Position numbers and translations under genes: made by a program
The notes under the pieces: model-generated
Seen by the model: only the letters and a program-made list of their open reading frames with translations
The model's database searches: none
What the model was told of the DNA's origin: nothing
DNA from: Candidatus Goldiibacteriota bacterium
Lineage (GTDB): Bacteria > Oederibacteriota > JAAXVQ01
Assembly: GCA_020052235.1 (NCBI GenBank)
Contig: JAGVPM010000129.1
Coordinates: forward strand, 1-37,662
DNA length: 37,662 bases
Direction of reading: 5' to 3'
Shown here: in pieces, positions 22,389 through 31,501 of the stretch
Position numbering within the stretch: position 1 is the stretch's first letter
How the letters are laid out: every line of letters starts with the position of its first letter

Positions 22389-25300
22389 ATGCCGGATCCT
22401 CGCAGTAATGATAAAAACACCCAGCTGCCTTGGAATGCGTCTCACGCTTCCTGGTTTGGGTCGGCTTTAATCCTAACCTGCGTGCTTTTTATTATCTTGG
22501 GGATATCCGGTTTATATCAATGGCCGCTTCCTTTCATTTTTAAAATCGGATTATCCGCAGTGCTAATTGGTTTATTGAGCATCTTGATTTTCGCTGTTAT
22601 TAAATTTTGTTCTCCAATACCAAGTCCGCTGCAAAACATCCCTGCTTCCGGGCCGGCTATAACCGCTTTTAGCTCTGAACAACAAAATGACATGTCCCGC
22701 CTCAATCAGATGTTTGATGATTGGAAGCTTAAAAATCCGGCCGACACATCCGATTTTAACATGGATGAACTTTTAGTAGGCTTATCTGAAGCCACCTCCT
22801 GCCTGCTCGCTTCGCCCGATCTGTTAAAAGGCATTAATATCGCCATGGCCACGCTGGGAAAGATCGCAGACATTGACAGGATTTCATTGATTGAAAATCT
22901 GGGAGCTCCCCCCTCCAATCACGTTCAATTCGTCACCCGGGCGGAATGGAGTGCACCGGAAATCCCCCCTTCTCCTTTTCTGCTGAATCAAAAATTTTCT
23001 TACTCACAACTGGGGTTGGAACGTTGGCTGGAAGCCATGTCCATGGGTTTGAAGCTCAAAGGCACGCTGGAAAACTGGCCGCTTTCCGAGCAACGCTTTT
23101 TGCAGCCCCAGGGAATTCAATCTCTGCTGATTTTGCCCATTTACCGCGAGCTTCAACTCTGGGGGTTTGTGGTAATCGAAGATCATCATACTCCCCGGAC
23201 CTGGACGGCGCGCGAGGAAGTTTTATTTGAATTCATGGCTTGCAATCTCGGGTTATCGCTCCAACGATTGCAGGCTGAAATTAAATTTAAAACTGCAGCG
23301 GAAACCAACCGGCTAATTCTCGAGAACCTTCCGTTCGGGATCCTCATTATCAATGATCAGCACACCATTCAACACGCAAATTCCACAGCTTTAAAATTGT
23401 TGGGAATTGAACGCTTGGAAGACATCCAAGGCCAACCTTGCGAGGGAAAAGTGTGCTTAAGCGATGTGCAACATTGCCCGGTAACGCTGCAAATAACCCA
23501 AAATTCAGTTACGCAAGAATCTTTTTTAACCCGCAGCGACGGACAGCGCATCCCTATTTTAAAAACGCTTGTTTCCTTAAACCAGGAAGGCACCCCCATA
23601 CTTCTGGAAAGTTTTGTGGATATTTCAGATTTGAAATCCGCTGTCAGGGAGGCGGAAAAGGCCAATGCACAATTGGCTGAAACCCTGCGGCAAGCCAACG
23701 ACATGGCGGTCATGGCCGAGGAAGCCAGCTTGGCCAAGGGTAATTTTCTCGCCAATATGAGCCATGAAATCCGCACTCCCATGAATGCCATCATCGGCAT
23801 GACCCAATTGGCCTTGGATATGGAACTCGCGCCCGAGTTGCGTGATTACCTGCGCAGCGTAAATTCTTCGGCCGATTCCCTGCTTGGCTTGCTGAATAAT
23901 ATTCTGGATCTGTCCAAAATTGAATCCGGGCACATCGACTTGGAAAAAACCAATTTTAATCTTTTGGAAATTGTCGAAAACGCCGCCGCGACTCTTGCAC
24001 TTCAAGCCAGTGAAAAAGGCGTGGAATTAATCTGCCGCGTTGCTCCCCGCGTTCCCAATTTTTTAGTCGGCGACCCGACCCGCCTACGGCAGGTATTGGT
24101 TAATTTGCTGGGCAACGCCATTAAATTCACCGACATCGGCGAAGTCATTCTTACGGCCGATGTCTTTTTCAAAGATGAAAAAACATATCATTTGATTTTT
24201 ACGGTTTCCGATACCGGCATTGGCATTCCGCGCGAAAAACTTGCGTATATCTTCGAAAACTTCACTCAAGCCGATGCTTCCACCACCCGCCGCTATGGCG
24301 GCACCGGGTTGGGATTGAGCATAACCAAGCAACTGGTGGAACTCATGGGTGGAAAAATCGAAGTTAAAAGCGAGAGCGGGCACGGCAGTACCTTTACGGT
24401 AATCATCCCCTTTGCCGGTTCCAGTACCAATACGGCTTCCTTGGTGGAAATTCCGGAATGGCTGTTCAAAAATATCCGGGTGCTTATCGTGGACGACAAT
24501 GCCATCAACCGTCAGATCTTCCGTGAATTGCTACAGCAAAAAGGCGCTTACGTTCAAGAAGCCGCCGATGGTCCCAGTGCGCTTACGTTTCTGCAAAAAG
24601 CAAAACTGCAAAAACAGCCCATTCAATTGTTGTTGTTGGATATGCACATGCCCGGCATGGACGGTTTCGAAGTTGCCCACGCCGTGCAAGCGCAAAATTT
24701 AAACGAAGGCTTGCGGATAGTTTTAATCACATCCGCCGGACGCCATGGCGACACGGAACTAATCCAAAAATTCAATATTCATGGCTACTTGCTTAAACCC
24801 GTGAAACAACGTGAATTTTTCTTAACCATGGTTTCAGTGTTAAGCGCCAATCCGCAGAGCCGGGTAACGACAGAACATTCCATTTGCCCGCAGCCGGAAG
24901 AACGTCCCCGGCAAACGCTGCACGTGCTCTTGGCCGAGGACAATCCCATCAACCGCAAACTCATGCTGGCGCTCTTAATCAAACGCGGTTGTGAAGTAAC
25001 CGCGGTAGAAGACGGATTGGAAGCCTTGCAGCTGCATAAAGCCCGCAACTTCGATCTCATTTTCATGGACGTCCAAATGCCGGGCATGGACGGATTCAGA
25101 GCCACGGAATTGATCCGCCAACATGAGCAAACCACCGGGCAGCATGTAGCCATCGTGGCCATGACCGCCAATGCCTTGAAAGGCGACCGCGAGCAATGTT
25201 TGGCCGTAGGTATGGACGATTATTTATCCAAGCCCATCCAGCGCAATGAACTCAATGATATTTTGGACAAATACCGCTGTTACGCGCTTGCGGCCGCACC

Positions 25301-25691
25301 TTCTCAACCACCCATTCCTTCTTCCGAGCCGCAGACCGCCATTATACCCAAGATTATTTTTAATTATGAAGCTGCCTTGAATCGAACCGACGGCGACAAA
25401 GAACTGCTCCGGGAGTTGATTTTTCATTTTGAAGAGGAAGCCGTGCAGCGGATTGAATCTTTACAAACTGCCATTTCCGAGGGGCACTATGATTCCATTC
25501 GAAAAATCGCCCACTCACTTAAAGGCACCTCGGCCAATCTTTCTTGCGAACGTATCCGGGAAAAAGCGCAATTTTTAGAAAGCATGGCCATGCAACAGGA
25601 ACCGCTTGCCAGGTTAAAGGAACAATGTCAGGCGCTGAACCATGAGGTCGGCGAACTAATCCGGCATATTGATACCATTTATCCGAGTTGA
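22389..25691 (+). CDS. Hybrid sensor histidine kinase (2TM-GAF-PAS-HisKA-HATPase-REC-REC-HPt)
   Basis: 1100 aa. Two N-terminal TM helices (about 25-45 and 50-72) with almost no periplasmic loop precede a GAF-like domain (about 120-300), a PAS domain (about 305-410, LPFGILIINDQHTIQHAN...) and a short coiled coil. HisKA has NMSHEIRTPMN with phospho-His 459. The ATPase has NLLGNAIKFT, DTGIGIP and GGTGLGLSI. REC1 (Asp 751, LLDMHMPGMDG) and REC2 (Asp 894, FMDVQMPGMDG) are followed by an HPt domain with IAHSLKGTSAN (His 1042). The architecture is a complete internal phosphorelay like ArcB/BarA. The signal is probably cytoplasmic. No output regulator is adjacent, and it ends at a bidirectional terminator. 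Confidence 0.95.
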   Translation: MPDPRSNDKNTQLPWNASHASWFGSALILTCVLFIILGISGLYQWPLPFIFKIGLSAVLIGLLSILIFAVIKFCSPIPSPLQNIPASGPAITAFSSEQQNDMSRLNQMFDDWKLKNPADTSDFNMDELLVGLSEATSCLLASPDLLKGINIAMATLGKIADIDRISLIENLGAPPSNHVQFVTRAEWSAPEIPPSPFLLNQKFSYSQLGLERWLEAMSMGLKLKGTLENWPLSEQRFLQPQGIQSLLILPIYRELQLWGFVVIEDHHTPRTWTAREEVLFEFMACNLGLSLQRLQAEIKFKTAAETNRLILENLPFGILIINDQHTIQHANSTALKLLGIERLEDIQGQPCEGKVCLSDVQHCPVTLQITQNSVTQESFLTRSDGQRIPILKTLVSLNQEGTPILLESFVDISDLKSAVREAEKANAQLAETLRQANDMAVMAEEASLAKGNFLANMSHEIRTPMNAIIGMTQLALDMELAPELRDYLRSVNSSADSLLGLLNNILDLSKIESGHIDLEKTNFNLLEIVENAAATLALQASEKGVELICRVAPRVPNFLVGDPTRLRQVLVNLLGNAIKFTDIGEVILTADVFFKDEKTYHLIFTVSDTGIGIPREKLAYIFENFTQADASTTRRYGGTGLGLSITKQLVELMGGKIEVKSESGHGSTFTVIIPFAGSSTNTASLVEIPEWLFKNIRVLIVDDNAINRQIFRELLQQKGAYVQEAADGPSALTFLQKAKLQKQPIQLLLLDMHMPGMDGFEVAHAVQAQNLNEGLRIVLITSAGRHGDTELIQKFNIHGYLLKPVKQREFFLTMVSVLSANPQSRVTTEHSICPQPEERPRQTLHVLLAEDNPINRKLMLALLIKRGCEVTAVEDGLEALQLHKARNFDLIFMDVQMPGMDGFRATELIRQHEQTTGQHVAIVAMTANALKGDREQCLAVGMDDYLSKPIQRNELNDILDKYRCYALAAAPSQPPIPSSEPQTAIIPKIIFNYEAALNRTDGDKELLRELIFHFEEEAVQRIESLQTAISEGHYDSIRKIAHSLKGTSANLSCERIREKAQFLESMAMQQEPLARLKEQCQALNHEVGELIRHIDTIYPS

Positions 25692-25710
25692 TTCCTGTTG
25701 CGGAAAGGCC

Positions 25711-25761
25711 TTTTTGAATATTCCCCTCCCACCAAATCCTGGGGAGGGGAATATTCAAAAA
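25711..25761. terminator. Bidirectional intrinsic terminator
   Basis: A perfect 20-bp stem whose arms begin TTTTTGAATATTCCCC and end in the complementary A-run, with an 11-nt loop. T-runs are on both strands. It separates the convergent hybrid kinase and phosphofructokinase genes. Confidence 0.93.
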
Positions 25762-25785
25762 ACAAAAAAACGCAACTGGAACTAA

Positions 25786-27609
25786 TTAAACGAGTTTCAC
25801 ATCCGCGGCCAAGTCAAAATTCAAACCGGCGTAACCCTGATTCAAGGCTACGGTCATGGGCATCTGCGAGGCTACCGGTCCCCACAATTGCCGCGGGCCG
25901 GGTGAGGCGAAACAATCTTCCCGCGACCAGCGGTCACGGCAAGCTTGAAAGAACATAAACGCAGGCGAATCGATCTTCACCAAAGCCTTTTCAATTACCA
26001 TCTCATCCTTGCCATGCCGCCGTTCAACGTTAATCAAACCGGTCAACGGCAACGCCAATGCTTTCCCGCCTTTGTCCAAGGACGTTATGGCCGCCATATA
26101 CCCGGTCTTCCCGGATAAAACCAATGATCCGGCCGTAATGCCCAAATTCACGCAGTACGCAGCATCGAAACGGCTGGGGGCCCCGCAACGGCCTTCATAT
26201 CCAAAAAAGTGATTGTTGGTGGAAAACTTCGACTTCACAAAGCGCGCCACTTCCTCCGGGTTCAAATCGATTTGCCCTTCAGCTTGACCAAAAAACGGTT
26301 TAGGATCGGTTTTCATTTCATGCAGACGCGTGGTCGCCATTTCAATTAAAAGTTTTTCCGTTGGGATCTGCGAAACCTGCAGATTGCCGTGCGAATCGCG
26401 GTCCAGCAGCAACATGTTCTCAAATTCATCCGGCAATGACGCCATCAACTTGGCGGATTCAGCCGAGATTTTCCCATAGATGAAATTTTTCTTTTCACCC
26501 ACATCATGCGTTTCGCTCAACATTTTTTCCGAATGAGCCATGACTTCATTCAATTCCGTGATCAACTGTTTCATTTCCGGAATAAACTCAATCAACCCTT
26601 CAGGGATAATCACCACACCGTGGTTAATCCCTTTTCCGGCCCTGCGTGCGACTGAGCGGCAGATAATATCTACGATATGGGAGAGTGAATACTTGCGGTT
26701 CTCAATTTCTTCGGACACAAAGGTGACTGCCGGCTTGGTTTGCAAAGCAACTTCCAAAGCTACATGGCTGGCGCTGCGCCCCATCAGTTTAATGAAATGC
26801 CAATATTTGCGGGACGACGGCGTATCCTGAAGAATGTTTCCGACCATTTCAGCATATGTTTTAGTGGCCGTATCAAACCCAAAGGAGATTGGCAACAGGG
26901 ATTCGACCTGCAAATCGCCGTCTATGGTCTTTGGCACACCCAAAACTTGAACCCCGCGGCCGTCACTATGCACATTTTTAAACAAATATTCGGCCAATAC
27001 GGCCGCATTGGTGTTGGAATCATCGCCGCCCACCACCACCAAGGCGTCAATCTTCTGATCATGGCAAACCGTTTTAACCTGATTGAATTGTTCACTGGTT
27101 TTAATTTTGGTGCGGTCCGAGCCTAAAAAATCAAAACCGCCAGTGTTGACAATAGTCTCCAAGGCTTTTTCGGTAATTTCAAACATAGTCCCTTCCAACA
27201 AGCCCTTGGGGCCGTTTTTAATGCCCAACAGGATATTTTGCGTGCCCAACACCTTCTTTAAACCCACCAATACATTATGCCCTCCGGCCGCGGGTCCGCC
27301 GGAAAATAACACTGCTACGCGTTTCCCCGAGGTTTTCGGGCGTTCGGTAGTGGTGGATTGCAACACGGAATTTCCGGTCACAGGGTATAAATTAGGAAAA
27401 CCCGCCGACACTGCCGCCCCATCTTTGCTGGGGGGCAACGTCTCGGTCGAAGTTGAAAAATGCGCCGGAACAATACCGCCGCCTTCGACAAAATCCTTAA
27501 TGACCGGCAACGGCATTTGCCGAATCTGTTTTTCAAACATCGAATTTCCCTTTTCCGTGCTTTCCAAAGCTTGAATCAATTGCGGATTGGCACTTCCGAT
27601 CTTACTCAT
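25786..27609 (-). CDS. pfp: Diphosphate-fructose-6-phosphate 1-phosphotransferase (PPi-PFK), long form
   Basis: 607 aa. Motifs: KRVAVLFSGGPAAGGHNV (phosphate loop), VVVGGDDSNTNA (GGDD at 194-197; the second Asp marks PPi rather than ATP use), VPKTIDGDL (catalytic T/D), KLMGRSASHVALE, and FFGYEGRCGAPSRFDAAYC. The length and the N-terminal extension of about 95 aa are like plant/spirochaete long PPi-PFKs (about 550-610 aa). It phosphorylates fructose-6-phosphate reversibly with pyrophosphate, in line with an energy-saving anaerobic metabolism; the lifestyle is inference. SD AAGGAG sits 11 nt before the ATG. Divergent from ferritin, convergent with the hybrid kinase. Confidence 0.95.
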   Translation of the reverse strand: MSKIGSANPQLIQALESTEKGNSMFEKQIRQMPLPVIKDFVEGGGIVPAHFSTSTETLPPSKDGAAVSAGFPNLYPVTGNSVLQSTTTERPKTSGKRVAVLFSGGPAAGGHNVLVGLKKVLGTQNILLGIKNGPKGLLEGTMFEITEKALETIVNTGGFDFLGSDRTKIKTSEQFNQVKTVCHDQKIDALVVVGGDDSNTNAAVLAEYLFKNVHSDGRGVQVLGVPKTIDGDLQVESLLPISFGFDTATKTYAEMVGNILQDTPSSRKYWHFIKLMGRSASHVALEVALQTKPAVTFVSEEIENRKYSLSHIVDIICRSVARRAGKGINHGVVIIPEGLIEFIPEMKQLITELNEVMAHSEKMLSETHDVGEKKNFIYGKISAESAKLMASLPDEFENMLLLDRDSHGNLQVSQIPTEKLLIEMATTRLHEMKTDPKPFFGQAEGQIDLNPEEVARFVKSKFSTNNHFFGYEGRCGAPSRFDAAYCVNLGITAGSLVLSGKTGYMAAITSLDKGGKALALPLTGLINVERRHGKDEMVIEKALVKIDSPAFMFFQACRDRWSREDCFASPGPRQLWGPVASQMPMTVALNQGYAGLNFDLAADVKLV

Positions 27610-27863
27610 AGCAAGTAAACTCCTTCTTCAATATGAAATCACCCGGTAAAACAGGCAGACTCCAGGGGGGTATAAAATCGGGCGCTATTGTAATCAATGC
27701 CGGCTGGAAATTCCAGTGATTTTTACTTGTTTTGCCCGTATAGGGAGTATACCATACATAAAAATTCCGGCCATTTCAACTATATGGATTTCCACTTATC
27801 CAGCACCAAATTTTTCATTTCGGGTCTAAACAATAAAGGATTCACTACTCAAGGAGGCACATC

Positions 27864-28355
27864 ATGTTGGCAACCACCATGCAAGAGGAATTTAATCAGC
27901 GCATCAATGATGAACTGTATTCCTGGTATTTGTACCTGGCCCTGTCCGCGTACTTCTCCACTTTAAATCTGCACGGTTTTGCCCACTGGCTGAAAGTCCA
28001 GGCCGGCGAAGAAATGACGCATGCGCAAAAAAACTATAATTATATAATTGAACGGAATGGCACAGTGAACCTCAAGCTCATAGCCGCTCCGGCAGCCGCC
28101 TGGGATTCACCGCTGGCAGCCATAAAGGCCGCCTACGAGCATGAACAAAAAGTCAGCCAGATTTATAATCGTTTCATTGAAAAAGCCATGGCTGAAAAAG
28201 ATCATGCAGCGGTGGTCTTTTTACAATGGTTTGTCAACGAACAGGTCGAAGAGGAAGCGCAAACCTTGGATATCGTGCAAAAACTGGAAATGGCCAAAGG
28301 ATCAACCGGCGGGCTTTTGGTTTTGGATCATCATTTGGAAAAACGCGGTGCTTGA
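27864..28355 (+). CDS. ftnA: Non-haem ferritin
   Basis: 163 aa four-helix ferritin subunit. By direct numbering the ferroxidase ligands fall at the same positions as in E. coli FtnA: E17, E50, H53, E94, Q127 and E130 (site C). It forms a 24-mer shell that oxidises Fe(II) and stores ferric mineral. SD AAGGAGG sits 7 nt before the ATG. The roughly 250-bp upstream region holds no Fur box that I can see, so control may differ from the feo operon (for example Fur-activated through a small RNA, or constitutive). It is followed by a palindromic repeat. Confidence 0.96.
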   Translation: MLATTMQEEFNQRINDELYSWYLYLALSAYFSTLNLHGFAHWLKVQAGEEMTHAQKNYNYIIERNGTVNLKLIAAPAAAWDSPLAAIKAAYEHEQKVSQIYNRFIEKAMAEKDHAAVVFLQWFVNEQVEEEAQTLDIVQKLEMAKGSTGGLLVLDHHLEKRGA

Positions 28356-28363
28356 TGTATGAA

Positions 28364-28394
28364 TGTAGGGAACGGTTTAAAACCGTTCCCTACA
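28364..28394. repeat. Palindromic repeat, copy 2 (TGTAGGGAAC family)
   Basis: A 31-bp palindrome: arms TGTAGGGAACGGTTT and AAACCGTTCCCTACA around a single A. It lies nine bases after the ferritin stop and nine bases before the convergent nucleoside transporter stop. Same outer arms as copy 1, identical core to copy 3. Confidence 0.9.
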
Positions 28395-28403
28395 CCGGTA
28401 AAA

Positions 28404-29642
28404 TTAATACAACATCCCAATAACCGCGCCGGTCATGCAAGTTGCCAAAGCACCGGCAATAATGGATTTAAATCCCAAGGCCACGATCTCCTGACGCCGT
28501 TCCGGAACCATGGCCCCCATGCCGCCGATCATGATGCCCAGGGACCCAAAATTCGCAAAACCGCATAAACCGTACAGCATAATCAACCGTGTGCGCGGAG
28601 TTATGGTGGTTAAATGTGCTAAATCAATATACGCCAAAAATTCATTCAATACCGTTTTGGTGCCCATCAAAGCCCCGGTTTGGGAAATCTCAGACCAAGG
28701 AACCCCCATGCACCAAGTCAGGGGTGCAAAACACCAACCAAATACCCTTTGCAGAGTAAAGGCTTGTCCGCCCCAGGATGGTATAATGCCCAACCCCATG
28801 TTCACCAGGTGCACCAATGCCACCAAGACAACCAACATGGCGATGATGCTGATGAGCAATTGAATTCCTTCAAACGTTCCCCGGGTTATGGCATCCATGG
28901 CTCCATGGGCCTCTTGTTTTAAATCAATTTCCCCGGAGGATGGTGTTCCTAATTCCGGAACCATAAGTTTGGCAGTAACCACCGACGCCGGTGCGCTTAA
29001 AATTGAAGCCACCAGCAAATGACCTAAAACACCAGGAATGACATCTTTCAATATGGCGGCGTACAACACCATCACCGTGCCTGCAATGCCGGCCATGCCC
29101 GAGACCATGACTAAAAACAACTCGCTTCGCGAAACTTTGGCCAGATAGGGTTTCACCAACAAAGGCGCCTCCACCATGCCCACGAATATATTAACCGTGG
29201 TTCCAAACCCTTCCACGCCGCCGATGCCCATGGAACGTTGCAGCAACCGGGCAAACATTCGCACTACCCAAGGCAACACTTTCCAATAAAATAAAAGTGA
29301 TGATAAGGCACTTACGACCAAAACCAACGGTAACCCTCTGAAGGCAAGAATATAGGCAGCTCCGGGATGATTTTCCGTAAAGGGCAAAGATCCGCCGCCC
29401 AAATAACCAAATACCATGGAAGTCCCGGCTTCCGTGGCCATGGCCAAAGCATCCACGGCATGATTCAGCCACAAAAAAACCACCTGACTGCCCGGCAATT
29501 TCAAAAACAATAGTGCCAGCATGATTTGCATGGCCATGCCCACCAAAACCGCCTGCCAATGAATCACATTCCTTTTTTCAGATAAACCCCAGGCCAGCAA
29601 AGCCAAGCCTATAAACCCGGCCGCGCTCTGTAAAAACAGCAT
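28404..29642 (-). CDS. nupC: Concentrative nucleoside transporter (CNT/NupC family)
   Basis: 412 aa, polytopic. CNT family signatures are FGYLGGGSLPF, the gate region VNIFVGMVEAPLLVKPYL (NxFxGxxEAP) with SELFLVMVSGMAGIAGTVMVLYA, and NEFLAYIDL...YGLCGFANFGSLGIMIGGMGAMVPERR near the C-terminus. It imports nucleosides with Na+ or H+. The G-M-x-E-A-P segment is the nucleoside-binding loop. SD GGGGGG is close before the ATG. A single-gene unit, divergent from the broken chemoreceptor. Pyrimidine or purine preference is not readable. Confidence 0.95.
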   Translation of the reverse strand: MLFLQSAAGFIGLALLAWGLSEKRNVIHWQAVLVGMAMQIMLALLFLKLPGSQVVFLWLNHAVDALAMATEAGTSMVFGYLGGGSLPFTENHPGAAYILAFRGLPLVLVVSALSSLLFYWKVLPWVVRMFARLLQRSMGIGGVEGFGTTVNIFVGMVEAPLLVKPYLAKVSRSELFLVMVSGMAGIAGTVMVLYAAILKDVIPGVLGHLLVASILSAPASVVTAKLMVPELGTPSSGEIDLKQEAHGAMDAITRGTFEGIQLLISIIAMLVVLVALVHLVNMGLGIIPSWGGQAFTLQRVFGWCFAPLTWCMGVPWSEISQTGALMGTKTVLNEFLAYIDLAHLTTITPRTRLIMLYGLCGFANFGSLGIMIGGMGAMVPERRQEIVALGFKSIIAGALATCMTGAVIGMLY

Positions 29643-29761
29643 GTTTTACCCCCCAAAGTATTGATACCAGCCTATTTCCAAAACGGTTTTGTATTGTACC
29701 GTATAATTGCTAAAAACAAATAAAATTTTCCCGCCGCTTTATTTCCGACATTTCCCTTTTA

Positions 29762-30942
29762 ATGCATGATTTTCTTTATTATACTGGATTTGAAAATAAA
29801 TCAACGCCCCCTCAACTTGGAGGACTATTCGCGCCGCTTACCTGGATCAATATTTCTATGTGGATCGGACTGATTTTAGGACTGGCGGCCGGTTTAGGAT
29901 TTGCTTTTTATCTTTGGAAGAAACAAACAGCAGAACAAACGATATACCAAACCGCGATGGCCGATATTCTTCAGAATTGGCTGCAAAATCAGGACGCATC
30001 CCATTTTATAGCTTCTTTACCTGCTTTGCAAAAACCCTGCATGGCCTTAAATCAACGCTTGCTTGCTCAATCCCAGCAAAATGCTCAGCATGCAAAACTC
30101 ACAGAAAAAATCAACCTGGCCAAATCCGAAACCCAGGACATTTTGGAGATGATGGCGCAATAGTCAGCTCCATTGAACAAATTGCCACAGCTGCCGCGCA
30201 TCACAGCGAAACCATCCTGGATATATCCCATATTGCGGATAACTTGAATGACTCGTTTATCCAAGTGACGGAATTCATTAAAAATGTCATGTCCAAAAAT
30301 TCCCAAGCCATGACGCAAACCCAGCAAAAAAACACGGAAGCATCCAAAAGCGTTGCTTTGATGCACGAAATTAAGCAGACGTTGGATTCCTTCATAAAAT
30401 TAATCCAAGATATGGGAAAATCGAGCCAAGAAATCGGCCAATTCGTTGAAATCATTAAATCCATTGCTTCCCAAACCAATCTGCTGGCTTTAAACGCGGC
30501 CATCGAAGCTGCGCGGGCTGGAGAAAACGGGCGTGGATTTGCCGTGGTGGCCGATGAAGTCCGAAAATTGGCGGAACAAAGTTCCAATTCCGCCAAAGAT
30601 GTGACCGGCATAATTGCCAAAGTGATGAACCAAACTCAAAAAGCCATTGAAATTTCACACCAGAACGAAAATAAAATTTCCAATGTCCGCAGCGTGGCCG
30701 ATTCTTCCCAACAAGCCTTGGATTATTTAAATACCTTATTAAATGACTTCTCCAAAGATTATTCCCAAATCAATGAGTTAACGATAATTCAAACCGTCGG
30801 CGTAGATACGGTAAAAACTAAAATCCGCGACATCACCTCGGTCATCGAAGAATACTCCGCGACCACCGAACAACTGAGTGCCATCAGCGACGAGATAAAA
30901 AAACGGTTAATGATGCTTTCCGAACAATTTAAAATTATATAG
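29762..30942 (+). pseudogene. Methyl-accepting chemotaxis-type protein, frameshifted
   Basis: The track's 29762-30163 ORF (one TM helix at about 29-52, then a helical region) and the 3' half of 29860-30942 are one gene broken near 30160. The first ends EMMAQ-stop; one extra base at CAATAG would continue it as [17 protein letters not shown]. The second half holds the full signalling tip [45 protein letters not shown], which binds CheA/CheW, and adjustment helices. Restored length would be about 393 aa, short for a receptor, with no periplasmic sensor domain. The start at 29762 lacks a clear SD. The lesion may be genuine decay or a base error. No che genes are nearby. Confidence 0.78.
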
Positions 30943-30960
30943 TTTTTATAGTGGAAGGCT

Positions 30961-31404
30961 TTATCCCAGAGGCATCCCCACGATCTCAATCAATTCAATC
31001 TTGAAGTTCAAATCTTTCCCCGCCAAGGGATGATTGGCATCCAGCCTGATTTTATTCGCATCCATGCCGACCACCTTCACCGGGGTGACTTGGCCGTTGG
31101 GCATGTTGATTCCCAATTCCAAACCCAGGGTAATCTGCAAGTCCGGCGGGAAATTAGAACGTTCAATTTCAAAAATCATTTCCGGCAGCGCCGGTCCATA
31201 CGCTTGGTCGCAAGGAATCAGGGTATGCCTGGACTCGCCCACGTTCATGCCTAAAACCACGGATTCAAATCCCTGAATCACTTGTTTTTGACCCAAAGTG
31301 AACTCCAACGGATTTCCTCCTATGGAAGAATCAAACACCGCTCCATCCGAAAAACTGCCGGTATAATGAACCCTAACTGTATCTCCCGATTTTGCCGCGC
31401 TCAT
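30961..31404 (-). CDS. FKBP-type peptidyl-prolyl isomerase, SlyD-like
   Basis: 147 aa. FKBP blocks: GDTVRVHYTGSFSDGAVFDSSIGGNPLEFTLGQKQVIQGFESVVLGMNVGESRHTLIPCDQAYGP, then an inserted flap (about 70-125) and NHPLAGKDLNFKIELIEI. The order is that of SlyD-type two-domain isomerases. The His/Cys-rich C-terminal tail that lets E. coli SlyD bind nickel is missing, as in many non-enteric homologues. It is cytoplasmic with no signal peptide. SD GGGGAG precedes the ATG. It is followed by, and perhaps transcribed with, nothing on its strand, because the broken chemoreceptor faces it with a gap of 18 bp. Confidence 0.92.
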   Translation of the reverse strand: MSAAKSGDTVRVHYTGSFSDGAVFDSSIGGNPLEFTLGQKQVIQGFESVVLGMNVGESRHTLIPCDQAYGPALPEMIFEIERSNFPPDLQITLGLELGINMPNGQVTPVKVVGMDANKIRLDANHPLAGKDLNFKIELIEIVGMPLG

Positions 31405-31441
31405 ATTCTCCCCTTCCGCCTCGTTTTTTCTCTGCCAATAA

Positions 31442-31463
31442 TTTTAAGTTGCCGGACTTAAAA
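31442..31463. terminator. Possible AT-rich terminator after nifS
   Basis: TTTTAAGT and ACTTAAAA form an 8-bp stem with a 6-nt GC loop, in the 97-bp gap after the nifS stop. AT-rich, so weak. Confidence 0.35.
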
Positions 31464-31501
31464 ATTCTTTAGACTGTTTTCCCGTCATGCCTGACGCATG
31501 C

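Noticed and set aside
24975-25196. Several minus-strand ORFs opposite the hybrid kinase
   Set aside because: Antisense shadows without SD or recognisable domains.
27610-27863. Fur box upstream of ferritin
   Set aside because: Searched by eye for TGATAAT/ATTATCA-type dyads in this 254-bp gap and found none; the gap shows no other clear structure.
29860-30160. N-terminal part of the 360-aa plus-strand track ORF
   Set aside because: Before the frameshift the true coding frame is that of 29762-30163, which contains the TM helix; the other frame reads as random basic sequence.
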